From positions 1-64,000 of the forward strand of contig JAJZNL010000012.1 in NCBI GenBank assembly GCA_021852345.1: a DNA stretch of 64,000 bases, given 5' to 3'. A model generated the notes under the pieces. That model made no database searches, was not told where the DNA came from, and saw nothing but the letters and a program-made list of their open reading frames with translations. Positions 32,080-41,769 of the stretch are shown in pieces. This DNA comes from Actinomycetes bacterium. Lineage in GTDB: Bacteria > Actinomycetota > Acidimicrobiia > Acidimicrobiales > JABEUL01. Positions within the stretch are counted from its first letter, which is position 1; each line of letters begins with the position of its first letter. The translations under genes and the position numbers were made by a program.

Positions 32080-33603
32080 TCATCTGTTGTTTTTGTGACC
32101 TTTTCTGTTTACGACTAAGACAACATATATTAAAAAGAGCGAAAACATTTCTAAAACTATCGGCGGCAAATCTCCGTATATGTCAAATGGTGTCAAATGA
32201 TTAATCAAGCCCAGATTGGCATAAGTGAGTGCAGGTACGCCCAGTTTGGATATCTGGATTATTTTTCCCTTCGGGTTGACTTCAACGCTGTAACCTGTCG
32301 GAGAGGTCATTAAAACATATCTGTCGGTCTCAATTGCTCGAATTTTTAACGCGCCCAGCTCTTCTTGTGGCATTTGACTGCCTTTATAGGAAGCGGTGTT
32401 AGTTGGTACGAGTATTACCTGCGCTCCGTTTTTTACATCGACGTAGGCACGATTGTCAAAAAATACCTCATAGGATATCATTATGCCGATTTTGCCAACT
32501 GGATAGGTCAACTCGCCTGGTTTTGTACCCGCTATCGCATTTCTCGGTACTAGATTTACGTTGCCAAAGTGTTCAAAAAACGATCGATATGGTACGTACT
32601 CCCCGAAAGGAACTCGATGAACCTTAAGGTAGGATCCCAATATGCGACCTGTCGGACTTAACAAAACAGCTAAATTTAAAAATTTAGAATTTCCCACTGG
32701 CTGGGTAACCCCAACCAACATGTAAGCATTAAATCTTTTTGCAAGAGTTTTTAGGACGGAGTAGTCGTAAGATTCTGTAAGCGGTTGCGATAAGGCAACG
32801 GTATCTTCGGGCCAAAGGATCAGATCTATTTTTTTGTTAATTTTATAAGACTCATTGACCTGATTGTCAAATACCCTTTGTTGATTTCCGTTTACAACAG
32901 CTCTTAAACCGGTTTTCCCACCTCCCTGAACGGCCACTGCAGAAAGGTAACTTTGTGAAGTAATTTGGTTAGCGTAAGATAAAACTTCGCTAAAAGTGAT
33001 TATTAGCAAAATGGCAATAAGGGAAACAAAAAATTCCGGCGATTTAAGCTGATTATAAGGGTTAGATTTATGAAGTTTTAGAAGAGCCAATCCCATTAGA
33101 GCTGAGAACGTTGCAGTAAAAAATACGATTGCAGGCTCTCCTCCGATGATGGCAAAATATTTCAAAAATGAATCGGATTGGCTAATTGCCAATCCGTCAA
33201 TCGGCAAACCGCCGAATGGAAATCGGCTGCGAAAGGCATCAATTAACGAAAAGCATAATCCAAAAGTAATTGCGGTTATAAGAGTGCTATGTTTTGAGAT
33301 TTGTCTGCTAGGGAAGATTAGAGCGGCTAAGCCAAAAAGTATTGAATCGTAGACGACAATTACCAAATATCCCGGGACGCTGAAACCAGTAACCCAGATT
33401 AGAGAGATTAGGTATTGGCTGATTCCGCACAGGAAGCCGAATAAAAACCTTTTTCGCGGTGTCGAATTATAGGTGGCCATTGCAAAAATGCCAAGTCCTA
33501 AAATTACAAATTCATATAATTTAAAGGGTGGTTGCCCGAATGCGAATAGAACCCCGACTAGCAACGGTACAACTGCTTTTGCTGCTTTCTTGACCCTAAA
33601 CAT
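32080..33603 (-). CDS. lnt: Apolipoprotein N-acyltransferase-like (Cys to Ser at active site)
   Basis: 507 aa; N-terminal TM region plus nitrilase domain: ILWPEDTVAL, YLKVHRVPFGEYVPYR, GIMISYEVFF, RAIETDRYVL. Confidence 0.88.
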   Translation of the reverse strand: MFRVKKAAKAVVPLLVGVLFAFGQPPFKLYEFVILGLGIFAMATYNSTPRKRFLFGFLCGISQYLISLIWVTGFSVPGYLVIVVYDSILFGLAALIFPSRQISKHSTLITAITFGLCFSLIDAFRSRFPFGGLPIDGLAISQSDSFLKYFAIIGGEPAIVFFTATFSALMGLALLKLHKSNPYNQLKSPEFFVSLIAILLIITFSEVLSYANQITSQSYLSAVAVQGGGKTGLRAVVNGNQQRVFDNQVNESYKINKKIDLILWPEDTVALSQPLTESYDYSVLKTLAKRFNAYMLVGVTQPVGNSKFLNLAVLLSPTGRILGSYLKVHRVPFGEYVPYRSFFEHFGNVNLVPRNAIAGTKPGELTYPVGKIGIMISYEVFFDNRAYVDVKNGAQVILVPTNTASYKGSQMPQEELGALKIRAIETDRYVLMTSPTGYSVEVNPKGKIIQISKLGVPALTYANLGLINHLTPFDIYGDLPPIVLEMFSLFLIYVVLVVNRKGHKNNR

Positions 33604-33608
33604 TGCGG

Positions 33609-35030
33609 TTAGAACGGTAATTTATCTTTAGGTATAAGTTCTGATGCCGCCTTAGCACCAGCCAATATTCTGTCGCTTAGTCCTACCCCCCCTAAAATTG
33701 CACTTGCGAGCCTGATGTTGCCCAACGCTGCAATTTGATCTTTAATTTTATTGGCAAGTTGCAGGTGATTAACTCCGTATTGAGTAAATGCATTATTAAA
33801 GTAAACAACCTGTGTATCGTGAGGTGCTAGATTAATTCCCAGAATCTCTTGCAATTCTTTTAGCGTTGATGTGATTAGCTCGTCTTTGGTAATATCCAAA
33901 TGTCTTTGATTGCCTATTCCGCCTACCGCAACTCTAATAATCGCCGTCTTTTCGTCTCGCATTGATTTCCACTTGTTGGACAAAAATGTTATTGCTGTTG
34001 ACATAGAATTCAAGCTACGCGGTATCAATATCCCTCTTCTTTGAGAGCTGTCAATCAGATTGTCGATTTCAAAAGCAAAAAATACCATTGCAACGCTTGC
34101 TACTTGAATATTTGATAGTTCATCTGCAATGCCCTTATCGATCGTGCCAAACAGTTTCACAGCGGTTTTTGCATCCGTTGCTACGACAGCACCGTCAAAT
34201 TCGTAAGATTTTTCATTATCATTGATGATAACTACCTGTTTTTTGTGGTTTTGATTGTTTAATGAAATCTGTTCAACTCTATGCCCGATTAAGATGCTCA
34301 CGCTATTGCTGACAATAATAGAATCTAAAAGCTTGCTTGTGAGTAAGTTCATTCCGCCAGATATTCCCAGAAATGTCGGCAATCTGTCTTCGGTTATAGA
34401 ATTCAATGATTCCTTTTTTGGTAGTAGATGTTTTAAATTTTCTGTTAACGATCCAGTGCTTACTGCTGCGGCCAACAGCTCTGGCGCCGTTGCAGCTACG
34501 CCCAATGAGTCAACCGTTCCTGCGTGAATTCCCGCCATTATTGGTTCTATGAGCAGATCGACGATCTCATTACCAAATCGCGGAGTCAATAGCGCCCCTA
34601 AAGTAACGTCTCCGCCATTATGTTTGCTAAATTTTTTTTCCTTTTGGAATTTTTTTAATGAATTTTCCGATACGATGCCAGCTTTTTTCAGTTCAATTGA
34701 ATCGGTAGGGATACCCATATAAGTTCCGGCTGGGTATTTTTTAAGAGAATCACCGTTAAATATCTCAACGGTGCCCATAGTGGGAACCATAAGATTATCT
34801 TTTAATCCAAGTTCCACCGCCAGATCATAGGCGTGAGTTTTCTTAGTAATGAAGTTATCTGGGCCGGCATCTACGGTTATGCCTCCCACTTTAATTGTTT
34901 GGAGATTCCCCCCAGGGATATTTCTTTCGAAAATTGTTACTGAACAATCGGGGTCTAAAGACAACAACAGGTGAGCGCTGGTGAGCCCAGTAATGCCAGC
35001 ACCTATAATTGCATATTTTCTTTCAGACAT
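33609..35030 (-). CDS. hemY: Protoporphyrinogen/coproporphyrinogen III oxidase (HemY/CgoX family)
   Basis: 473 aa; AIIGAGITGLTSAHLL, VDAGPDNFITKK, IMAGIHAGTVDSLGVAATAPEL. Confidence 0.9.
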   Translation of the reverse strand: MSERKYAIIGAGITGLTSAHLLLSLDPDCSVTIFERNIPGGNLQTIKVGGITVDAGPDNFITKKTHAYDLAVELGLKDNLMVPTMGTVEIFNGDSLKKYPAGTYMGIPTDSIELKKAGIVSENSLKKFQKEKKFSKHNGGDVTLGALLTPRFGNEIVDLLIEPIMAGIHAGTVDSLGVAATAPELLAAAVSTGSLTENLKHLLPKKESLNSITEDRLPTFLGISGGMNLLTSKLLDSIIVSNSVSILIGHRVEQISLNNQNHKKQVVIINDNEKSYEFDGAVVATDAKTAVKLFGTIDKGIADELSNIQVASVAMVFFAFEIDNLIDSSQRRGILIPRSLNSMSTAITFLSNKWKSMRDEKTAIIRVAVGGIGNQRHLDITKDELITSTLKELQEILGINLAPHDTQVVYFNNAFTQYGVNHLQLANKIKDQIAALGNIRLASAILGGVGLSDRILAGAKAASELIPKDKLPF

Positions 35031-35979
35031 TTTCGTGGAAAAACTTAAATATTGATTTGATCAGTAGTTGAATGAAATCTGAACTGTCGTTAAACATTTC
35101 AATCCTAGAGTAGTTTACCTTATTTGCTTCGCAGTTGGCCTTAAGTTCAATATCTAAATCATATAATATCTCAGCGTGATCGGACACGAAACCAATCGGA
35201 GCGACAATTACAGAGTTGTAAGCTATGTATTCCCGAGACCGAATGACTTCGTTAACATCGGGTCCCAGCCAATTTCCCGATCCTAAAGTTCCACTCTGAT
35301 AAGCGGTGACATAATCTCTGACTTTGCATAGCGAGGCAACTGTTGCAGCCAGCTTTTCGTGTTGGTTCTGATAGGTTCTGTCTTGTTGGAGCGCCGCCAG
35401 AGGTAAAGAGTGTGCAGAAAATATCACTAGCGATTCAGGGTGTTTTCGAAGTGATTCTTCGAGTCTTTTTGCAATTAACTCAGGATAGCCTTCCAACTCA
35501 CATAGAGGAGGTAGATTTAAATATGTAACGTTAGATCTGCTCGACTCAGTCAAGGTATCTCTTACGGCTTTGTTGTAATCTTCGATATTTACTTTGGAAT
35601 AGTAGGCCGACGCAATTAAACCTATTATCGTTTCAACGTTTTTTGCGATTAATGATTTAACGGCAGATTCGATTTTAGGATTAACATGTTTGTATCCGAG
35701 ACTGCAAATTATGTTGTATCTGGTCTGATTTAATTCCGATGAATCTTCAATTTGGGTTTCCAGCTTATTGAAAAACGATTCAGTAATATCGGTTAGAGGA
35801 GAGAGGCCGCCGATTAACGAGTATCTTCTTTTTACTTCTTGAAGCAGTTCTGTTTCAGGCGGTCTTCCTCTTCTAATTGAAGTTAGAAATTCTTCAAAAT
35901 TATTATAGTCGCGAGGGGTACCGTGGGCCATTACTATTAGTCCCACAGGGATTGGATCTAATGAGTGTAATGTTAGCAA
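35023..35979 (-). CDS. hemH: Ferrochelatase (probably coproporphyrin-type)
   Basis: 318 aa; GLIVMAHGTPRDYNN, RRYSLIGGLSPLTDIT, VIFSAHSLPL, APIGFVSDHAEILYDLDIE. Confidence 0.93.
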   Translation of the reverse strand: MLTLHSLDPIPVGLIVMAHGTPRDYNNFEEFLTSIRRGRPPETELLQEVKRRYSLIGGLSPLTDITESFFNKLETQIEDSSELNQTRYNIICSLGYKHVNPKIESAVKSLIAKNVETIIGLIASAYYSKVNIEDYNKAVRDTLTESSRSNVTYLNLPPLCELEGYPELIAKRLEESLRKHPESLVIFSAHSLPLAALQQDRTYQNQHEKLAATVASLCKVRDYVTAYQSGTLGSGNWLGPDVNEVIRSREYIAYNSVIVAPIGFVSDHAEILYDLDIELKANCEANKVNYSRIEMFNDSSDFIQLLIKSIFKFFHENV

Positions 35980-36178
35980 ATTAGTCCCTTATTGGAATTT
36001 TCTCGACTGGTCTTAAGTGTGCGGTTTGTCTTTTTAAACATAAAGGGTGATTAAGCATAAATAAAAAAAGTCACAGAGTCGAATTGTATTTGAAAATTTC
36101 TGAAATGTTTACAAAAAGTTAAAGATTAAATAATTCGCCGACTGAATATTGTTTTAATAGTATGAGATTTTACTCACG

Positions 36179-36214
36179 GTTTAAAATGCATATTGAGTTT
36201 AAAATGCAAATTCG
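36179..36214. repeat. 18-bp near-tandem duplication (gtttaaaatgcatattga / gtttaaaatgcaaattcg) over the hemE stop codon
   Basis: First 12 bases identical at a period of 18. Confidence 0.85.
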
Positions 36215-37263
36215 TGTATTAATTTTACTATCTGTGTCAGGGTATTGGGGTCAGTAGCAGGCAGTACCCCATGACCCAAATTAAAGATGTATCCGCTTGT
36301 CAATGATCGATTATTCTCATCTGTATATGTAGTTCGTGAGGAAAAACCCTGTTCTAGGATATATTTAATTTCATTTTTTAAATATTCAAATCCGGCAAGA
36401 CAACTGACGGGATTAAGATTCCCTTGAATCCCGACTGAAGATCCGACAACTTTTTTTGCCTGTTGAATTTCCATCGTTGAATCAATGCTGACTACGCCGG
36501 GGCTGAGTTGAGATATGAGAGGAAGCTGCGATAAGTTTTGAAGTCCAAAATAGGTAATGGGAATATTGCGTGAGTCGGCAAACGCAATGATATCGCTTAG
36601 AGGATTCATTAAATACCTGGAAAATATTCGAGGCTCAAGAATGCCCGCCCATGAGTCGAATATCTGTATTGCATCAACGCCTGCGGTTATTTGAATGTCG
36701 ATAGAATTTATTACCACCTGAGCCAGTTTTTTAAATAAAGAATTTGAAAATGATTGGTCGGTTAACAGCAGTTTTTGCGTAGCCGTCCAATTTTTCGTGG
36801 GACGACCATCAATTAAGTAGCAGGCTAAGGTAAAAGGGGCGCCGACAAATCCAATTAAAGGAACTTCGGCTTTTGATTTGACAATTTTTATGGTTTCTTT
36901 TTGCGCCCACAGCAGCTCATCCATCTTATTTGTATCGATTTTATTAAGATCTTCTTTGGAAGTAAAACCAGTCTTCAAAACTGGCCCTACCCCTTCTTCG
37001 ATTTCGATATCAACGCCAGAGGCGATCAGGGGCATCATAATGTCGCTGTATAATACGGCAGCATCTACTCCGTGTCTTTCTACTGGCTGTAGTGTGATGG
37101 CTGCGGATTTTTCTGGATCTTCTAATATCTTTAGAATGCTGTCATCACCTTTGAGATTCCTGTATTCAGGCAACGATCTTCCAGCCTGTCGCATAAACCA
37201 AACCGGTATTTTATTGGTTTGAACACCGTTCAGTGCATCCATGTAAGTGGTATTTTTTAACAT
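36199..37263 (-). CDS. hemE: Uroporphyrinogen decarboxylase
   Basis: 354 aa; PVWFMRQAGRSLPEYR, AAVLYSDIMMPL, LGHGVLPATDPN. Confidence 0.95.
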   Translation of the reverse strand: MLKNTTYMDALNGVQTNKIPVWFMRQAGRSLPEYRNLKGDDSILKILEDPEKSAAITLQPVERHGVDAAVLYSDIMMPLIASGVDIEIEEGVGPVLKTGFTSKEDLNKIDTNKMDELLWAQKETIKIVKSKAEVPLIGFVGAPFTLACYLIDGRPTKNWTATQKLLLTDQSFSNSLFKKLAQVVINSIDIQITAGVDAIQIFDSWAGILEPRIFSRYLMNPLSDIIAFADSRNIPITYFGLQNLSQLPLISQLSPGVVSIDSTMEIQQAKKVVGSSVGIQGNLNPVSCLAGFEYLKNEIKYILEQGFSSRTTYTDENNRSLTSGYIFNLGHGVLPATDPNTLTQIVKLIHEFAF

Positions 37264-37319
37264 TTATTTATCTTAGTTATAACATTATCTTTTAAAATGT
37301 TGCATGTTAGGTCTATTTT

Positions 37320-37937
37320 TTGGATAATAATATATATGTGACCCAATCTATTACAACTGAAACTTTACCAAAAATTCCCGGCCCTGCCGGCCTTCGGCGA
37401 CCTCCAGTCTTGGCCGTCGGAGTAATGATTTGGCTCGGTTCTGAGTTTATGTTTTTTTCGGGACTGTTTGCTGCATTTTTTACCATAAGAGCTCATGCGC
37501 TTCACTGGCCTCCACCTGGAACAAATTTGGATTATGTCCAGGCGTCAATATTTTCAGTGATTCTGCTGGCGTCTTCGGCTACGATGCAAAAAGCAGTGTT
37601 CTCGATTGAAAAAGGAAACAAGGACCAAGCAAAAAGATGGCTAATCCTCACATTTATTATGGGGTTCCTGTTTGTGGGTAATCAGCTGTACGAATGGATA
37701 ACGTTACCGTTTTCTCCTTCGTCAAACGTATATGGTTCCCTCTTCTTCATTATGAGCGGCCTCCACGGATTGCATGTTCTCTTAGGGCTGGTTGCAATGA
37801 TTGGTCTGATGGGGCGAATATCTGGTAAAGAATCAGATCCAGGAGAAGTTTCCGTATTTCAAGGTGTGTCATATTACTGGCACTTTGTGGACTTTATGTG
37901 GATAGGATTATTCAGTTGTTTGTTTATATTGAGCTAG
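37320..37937 (+). CDS. ctaE: Cytochrome c oxidase subunit III
   Basis: 205 aa; MIWLGSEFMFFSGLFAAFFTIRA, HGLHVLLGLVAMIGLM, YYWHFVDFMWIGLF. Confidence 0.93.
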   Translation: MDNNIYVTQSITTETLPKIPGPAGLRRPPVLAVGVMIWLGSEFMFFSGLFAAFFTIRAHALHWPPPGTNLDYVQASIFSVILLASSATMQKAVFSIEKGNKDQAKRWLILTFIMGFLFVGNQLYEWITLPFSPSSNVYGSLFFIMSGLHGLHVLLGLVAMIGLMGRISGKESDPGEVSVFQGVSYYWHFVDFMWIGLFSCLFILS

Positions 37938-37946
37938 TCTATAATA

Positions 37947-38897
37947 GTGGCCGTTAGAAAAATGAATCTCAAAAATGCACCCATAAAATCAGTAGTATTG
38001 GTAGTTGCAGTCATCGCATTGTCGTTGCTTTATTCACTCATGACTAATGGAGGGAACGGAGCTTTAAAAAATGTAAAGAATGTTTCAGCCGATGGATCTA
38101 CGACTGTTTCGTCGACATCCAACGTATCTTTAGTCGGTTCAACCGACAAACCGGTTTCGATGAGTTCTGCAACAATTGCTAAAAAGACCGACCATCCAAA
38201 ATTTGTCGGCCCTCTCTTGTATCAAAATTCTGGCGTCAGGGCAACGTACCAGCAAGTACAGCAAGGGCAGACTCTGTTTGACGAAAGCTGTTCCTCTTGT
38301 CACGGAGCCTACGCTTCGGGTACCGATAGGGCTCCGAATCTAGTTGGACTTGGACCAGCTACAATTCAATTTTGGGTAAGTACTGGTAGAATGCCACTTT
38401 CCAATCCAATTATTCAACCTATCAGGAAACCGGTAAAGTTCACTCAAGCACAAATTTTGGATATTGTATCTTTCGTGGCCTCACAGGCACCAGGTGGCGT
38501 TTTGATACCCAATATTAAGGGGGTAAGTTCAGCCACGTTAGCCGAAGGCGCCTCTTTATTTGATATTAATTGTGCTGGTTGTCATACGATTACGGGTGCC
38601 GGTGATGCTTTAGCCAGTGGTGCATATGCGCCGAGCTTGCATCAGGCGACTCCAGAACAAGTGGCTGAAGCCATTAGAACTGGGCCAGCTAACATGCCCA
38701 GATTCAATCCTGGAGTTTTAACCAACGCACAGGTTAACAGTTTGGTTAAGTACGTTACTCAAGGAATTCAACATCCAGATAACGCAGGCGGATGGAATTT
38801 GGGTGGAGTTGGACCAGTTGCTGAAGGATTTATCGGTTTGTTGATTGGAGTAGGACTTTTGGTTTTGGCGGCTTTTTGGGTTGGTGATAGAAAATGA
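37947..38897 (+). CDS. qcrC: Diheme cytochrome c subunit of the bc1 complex
   Basis: 316 aa; two CxxCH motifs (CSSCH, CAGCH), C-terminal TM. Confidence 0.93.
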   Translation: MAVRKMNLKNAPIKSVVLVVAVIALSLLYSLMTNGGNGALKNVKNVSADGSTTVSSTSNVSLVGSTDKPVSMSSATIAKKTDHPKFVGPLLYQNSGVRATYQQVQQGQTLFDESCSSCHGAYASGTDRAPNLVGLGPATIQFWVSTGRMPLSNPIIQPIRKPVKFTQAQILDIVSFVASQAPGGVLIPNIKGVSSATLAEGASLFDINCAGCHTITGAGDALASGAYAPSLHQATPEQVAEAIRTGPANMPRFNPGVLTNAQVNSLVKYVTQGIQHPDNAGGWNLGGVGPVAEGFIGLLIGVGLLVLAAFWVGDRK

Positions 38898-39880
38898 GCG
38901 ATAGTGATAATGACTTGACTTCTGATAATATAAGTGGCAATTCGGTTAGCCCAGTGACTATCAGGAATTTAAATATTGAAGATGACCCGAGGTTCGAGTT
39001 ACTGGCCAAGAATCCAAAGAGAACCGAAATTTTGATCGCTATAAGCTTCGCGATAGCGGCTGTATTGTTCGTAGCCATGATGGTAGATTATGTTAAAGGG
39101 GCGAATACTCAAGTAGAAGGTGGCCTAATGGCAGCAGCATTTTGTTTGCTGGGAATTGGAATGGTTGCCTGGGGGAAATACCTTATGCCTAAAGGGCCCT
39201 TTGAAGAATCAAGGCACAGGACGAGCTCCACAGACGAAGACAAAAAGGAGTTTGTGGATGCTTTTATAGGTAGGGGCAAGATTGCTGTATCCAGACGAAG
39301 TTTCTTGGGAAAAATATTGGGTGCCGCTATGGGACTTTTTGGATTGTTTTTGTTGGGACCCACATTGAGGAGTTTGGGACCTAATCCGAATAACGCTTTA
39401 AACCACACGGCGTGGAAAAAGGGTTCCAGGGTTGTGACAACGGACGGTAAGTTAGTTCACGTCAATGATTTGGATGTCGGAGCTTTTATGACGGTGTTTC
39501 CCGAAGGAGTAATTAAAAAAAGTGAACTGGAAGAAAATCAACAGGATCTCTATAATTCTCAGACTCTATTGATAAGAGCCAGCGTCGACAACATAGTAAC
39601 CGAAAAAGGAAGAGAGACATGGGGCCCTCAGGGTTATCTAGCTTACTCTAAGGTATGTACTCACGCGGGATGTCCGATAAGTCTTTACCAACAAGAAACA
39701 CAGCAATTATTGTGTCCTTGCCATCAGTCGTTGTTTAATGTATTGGACGGAGCAATGCCGATATTCGGACCGGCTCCCAGACCGTTGCCGCAACTGCCTT
39801 TAGCCGTAGATCCTCAAGGATATCTAATCGCTCAGGCCGACTATAACGAGCCTATCGGACCAGGATACTGGGGGTTCTAG
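38894..39880 (+). CDS. qcrA: Rieske iron-sulfur subunit of the bc1 complex
   Basis: 328 aa; CTHAGCPISLYQQETQQLLCPCHQSLF; multiple TM and an internal SRRSFLGK. Confidence 0.95.
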   Translation: MSDSDNDLTSDNISGNSVSPVTIRNLNIEDDPRFELLAKNPKRTEILIAISFAIAAVLFVAMMVDYVKGANTQVEGGLMAAAFCLLGIGMVAWGKYLMPKGPFEESRHRTSSTDEDKKEFVDAFIGRGKIAVSRRSFLGKILGAAMGLFGLFLLGPTLRSLGPNPNNALNHTAWKKGSRVVTTDGKLVHVNDLDVGAFMTVFPEGVIKKSELEENQQDLYNSQTLLIRASVDNIVTEKGRETWGPQGYLAYSKVCTHAGCPISLYQQETQQLLCPCHQSLFNVLDGAMPIFGPAPRPLPQLPLAVDPQGYLIAQADYNEPIGPGYWGF

Positions 39881-39883
39881 CAG

Positions 39884-41497
39884 ATGGCAAAATTAGACGT
39901 TACCAAATTAAGAGATCAAAACCCAAAAGGCAAAAAGACCGTTAACGATCAGATTGCCAATACCGCCGAGTGGTTTGACGATCGTCTTGGATTGGCAAAA
40001 GGCACTCGCATATTTTTTAATAAAATTTTCCCGGATCACTGGTCGTTTATGTTGGGCGAGATTGCTCTTTATTCTTTCGTGGTCTTGCTGGTTACGGGAA
40101 TATTTTTAACTCTTTACTATGTGCCATCGGCAAGTTTAATGATATATCACGGAAGCTATGCACCCTTAAGAGGAACCGTAGTTTCAGCTGCTTACAACTC
40201 CACAGTAAACCTGAGTTTACATGTTAGATTCGGTTTGCTTGTTCGACAGATGCATCATTGGGCAGCCGATATCTTTTTAGGTGCGATCGCAGTGCATATG
40301 TGTAGAGTCTTTTTTACGGGTGCATTCCGAAAGCCAAGGGAACTAAACTGGATTGTCGGAGTAACGCTTTTAATTTTGGGGATTGTAGAAGGTTTCTTAG
40401 GATATTCTTTGCCCGATGATCTTATATCTGGTACCGGTTTAAGGATAATGTTTTCCGTAACGGAATCAATTCCGATTGTAGGAACGCATTTGGCATTTTG
40501 GATATTCGGCGGTAATTATCCAGGTGACGGCTCAATTATTCCCAGAATGTTTATAGCGCACGTCTTACTTATTCCTGCACTTTTGGCCGCGCTCATCGGC
40601 GTCCATCTGGCATTGCTCGTAAAGCAAAAGCATACCCAATTCCCCGGGCCCGGAAAAACTGAGAAAAATGTAGTAGGAACTCCGATGTGGCCTGGCTTTA
40701 TGTTTAAGACACAGGGATTTATGTTTCTTGTGGTCGGAGTTATCGCTTTGTTGGGTGCGTTTGCTCAGATTAACCCGATTTGGCAATACGGACAGTATCT
40801 TCCTTATAAAGTGAGCTATGCCGTACAACCCGACTGGTATATGGGATGGTTGGACGGAGCACTTAGGATTATGCCTTCGTGGGAATTTCAGTATCACAGT
40901 TTTATTATTCCGAATCAATTCTTCCCTTCCGTACTGCTTCCAGGTATAGCATTTAATATCTTTATTATCTGGCCCTTCATCGAGGCAAAAATTAAAAAAG
41001 ACAAAACCGAGCATCATCTTTTGGAACGCCCTCGCGACAATCCTGTGCGTACTGCAATAGGTGCGGGAGCGCTGACATTTTTCTTTATGTTATTTGCGGC
41101 TTCGGCGACTGATGTACTTGCAAACTATCTCACAATTTCTTTAAATATTGTTTTATGGTTCTTTAGGATAGCAACGTATATAATTCCGTTTATAGTCGCC
41201 GCAATCGCTTACAGGGTTTGTATAGAGCTTCAAAGAGCAGGTGACGCCGCTGGGAAGCGAAAGAGGTTTAACGTGGTTTGGAGAAGCGACACCGGTGAGT
41301 ATTTCACTGAAAAATCACCGGCCCGGTCCGATGATGTTGATTATTTAGATGGCGAGCCAGAAGAGTCCTTAGAGCTGACCCCTGAAGTTTCCAAGATGGT
41401 TAACGAAAAAGCTGATTTAATCGCTAGCGACCGAAACGGATCTCAGGAATCAACTGACTCTAATCCAGAGGACTTACAACAAATATCTAGAGATTAG
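39884..41497 (+). CDS. qcrB: Cytochrome b subunit of the bc1 complex
   Basis: 537 aa; HHWAADIFLGAIAVHMCRVFFTGAFRKPRELNW, IPRMFIAHVLLIPALLAALIGVHL. Confidence 0.96.
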   Translation: MAKLDVTKLRDQNPKGKKTVNDQIANTAEWFDDRLGLAKGTRIFFNKIFPDHWSFMLGEIALYSFVVLLVTGIFLTLYYVPSASLMIYHGSYAPLRGTVVSAAYNSTVNLSLHVRFGLLVRQMHHWAADIFLGAIAVHMCRVFFTGAFRKPRELNWIVGVTLLILGIVEGFLGYSLPDDLISGTGLRIMFSVTESIPIVGTHLAFWIFGGNYPGDGSIIPRMFIAHVLLIPALLAALIGVHLALLVKQKHTQFPGPGKTEKNVVGTPMWPGFMFKTQGFMFLVVGVIALLGAFAQINPIWQYGQYLPYKVSYAVQPDWYMGWLDGALRIMPSWEFQYHSFIIPNQFFPSVLLPGIAFNIFIIWPFIEAKIKKDKTEHHLLERPRDNPVRTAIGAGALTFFFMLFAASATDVLANYLTISLNIVLWFFRIATYIIPFIVAAIAYRVCIELQRAGDAAGKRKRFNVVWRSDTGEYFTEKSPARSDDVDYLDGEPEESLELTPEVSKMVNEKADLIASDRNGSQESTDSNPEDLQQISRD

Positions 41498-41769
41498 AAG
41501 CATTTTATAACGGATTTATTTATACTTATAAGTTTCGACTCTTTAAATTTAAAGTTTGCGCCTATTTGGATCACGTGAAATTTAAATTAGATGTACATAA
41601 GTAGGCTTGTGCGGATGTAGGAACTTTTGACATAAGTTGTCGTTCGTAAACCATTTCTGAATTTCTTCGACGATGTGAAAATTCGCGTTGGAGCTAGTGG
41701 GTTTTAAAATAGAAAGATTTGAATTCATCTTTAGTCATGTAATATACTGATTTTAATGTCAATAGACGA

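Noticed and set aside
40565-41017. 150-aa minus-strand ORF inside qcrB
   Set aside because: Antisense to a strongly supported conserved gene; no family features.
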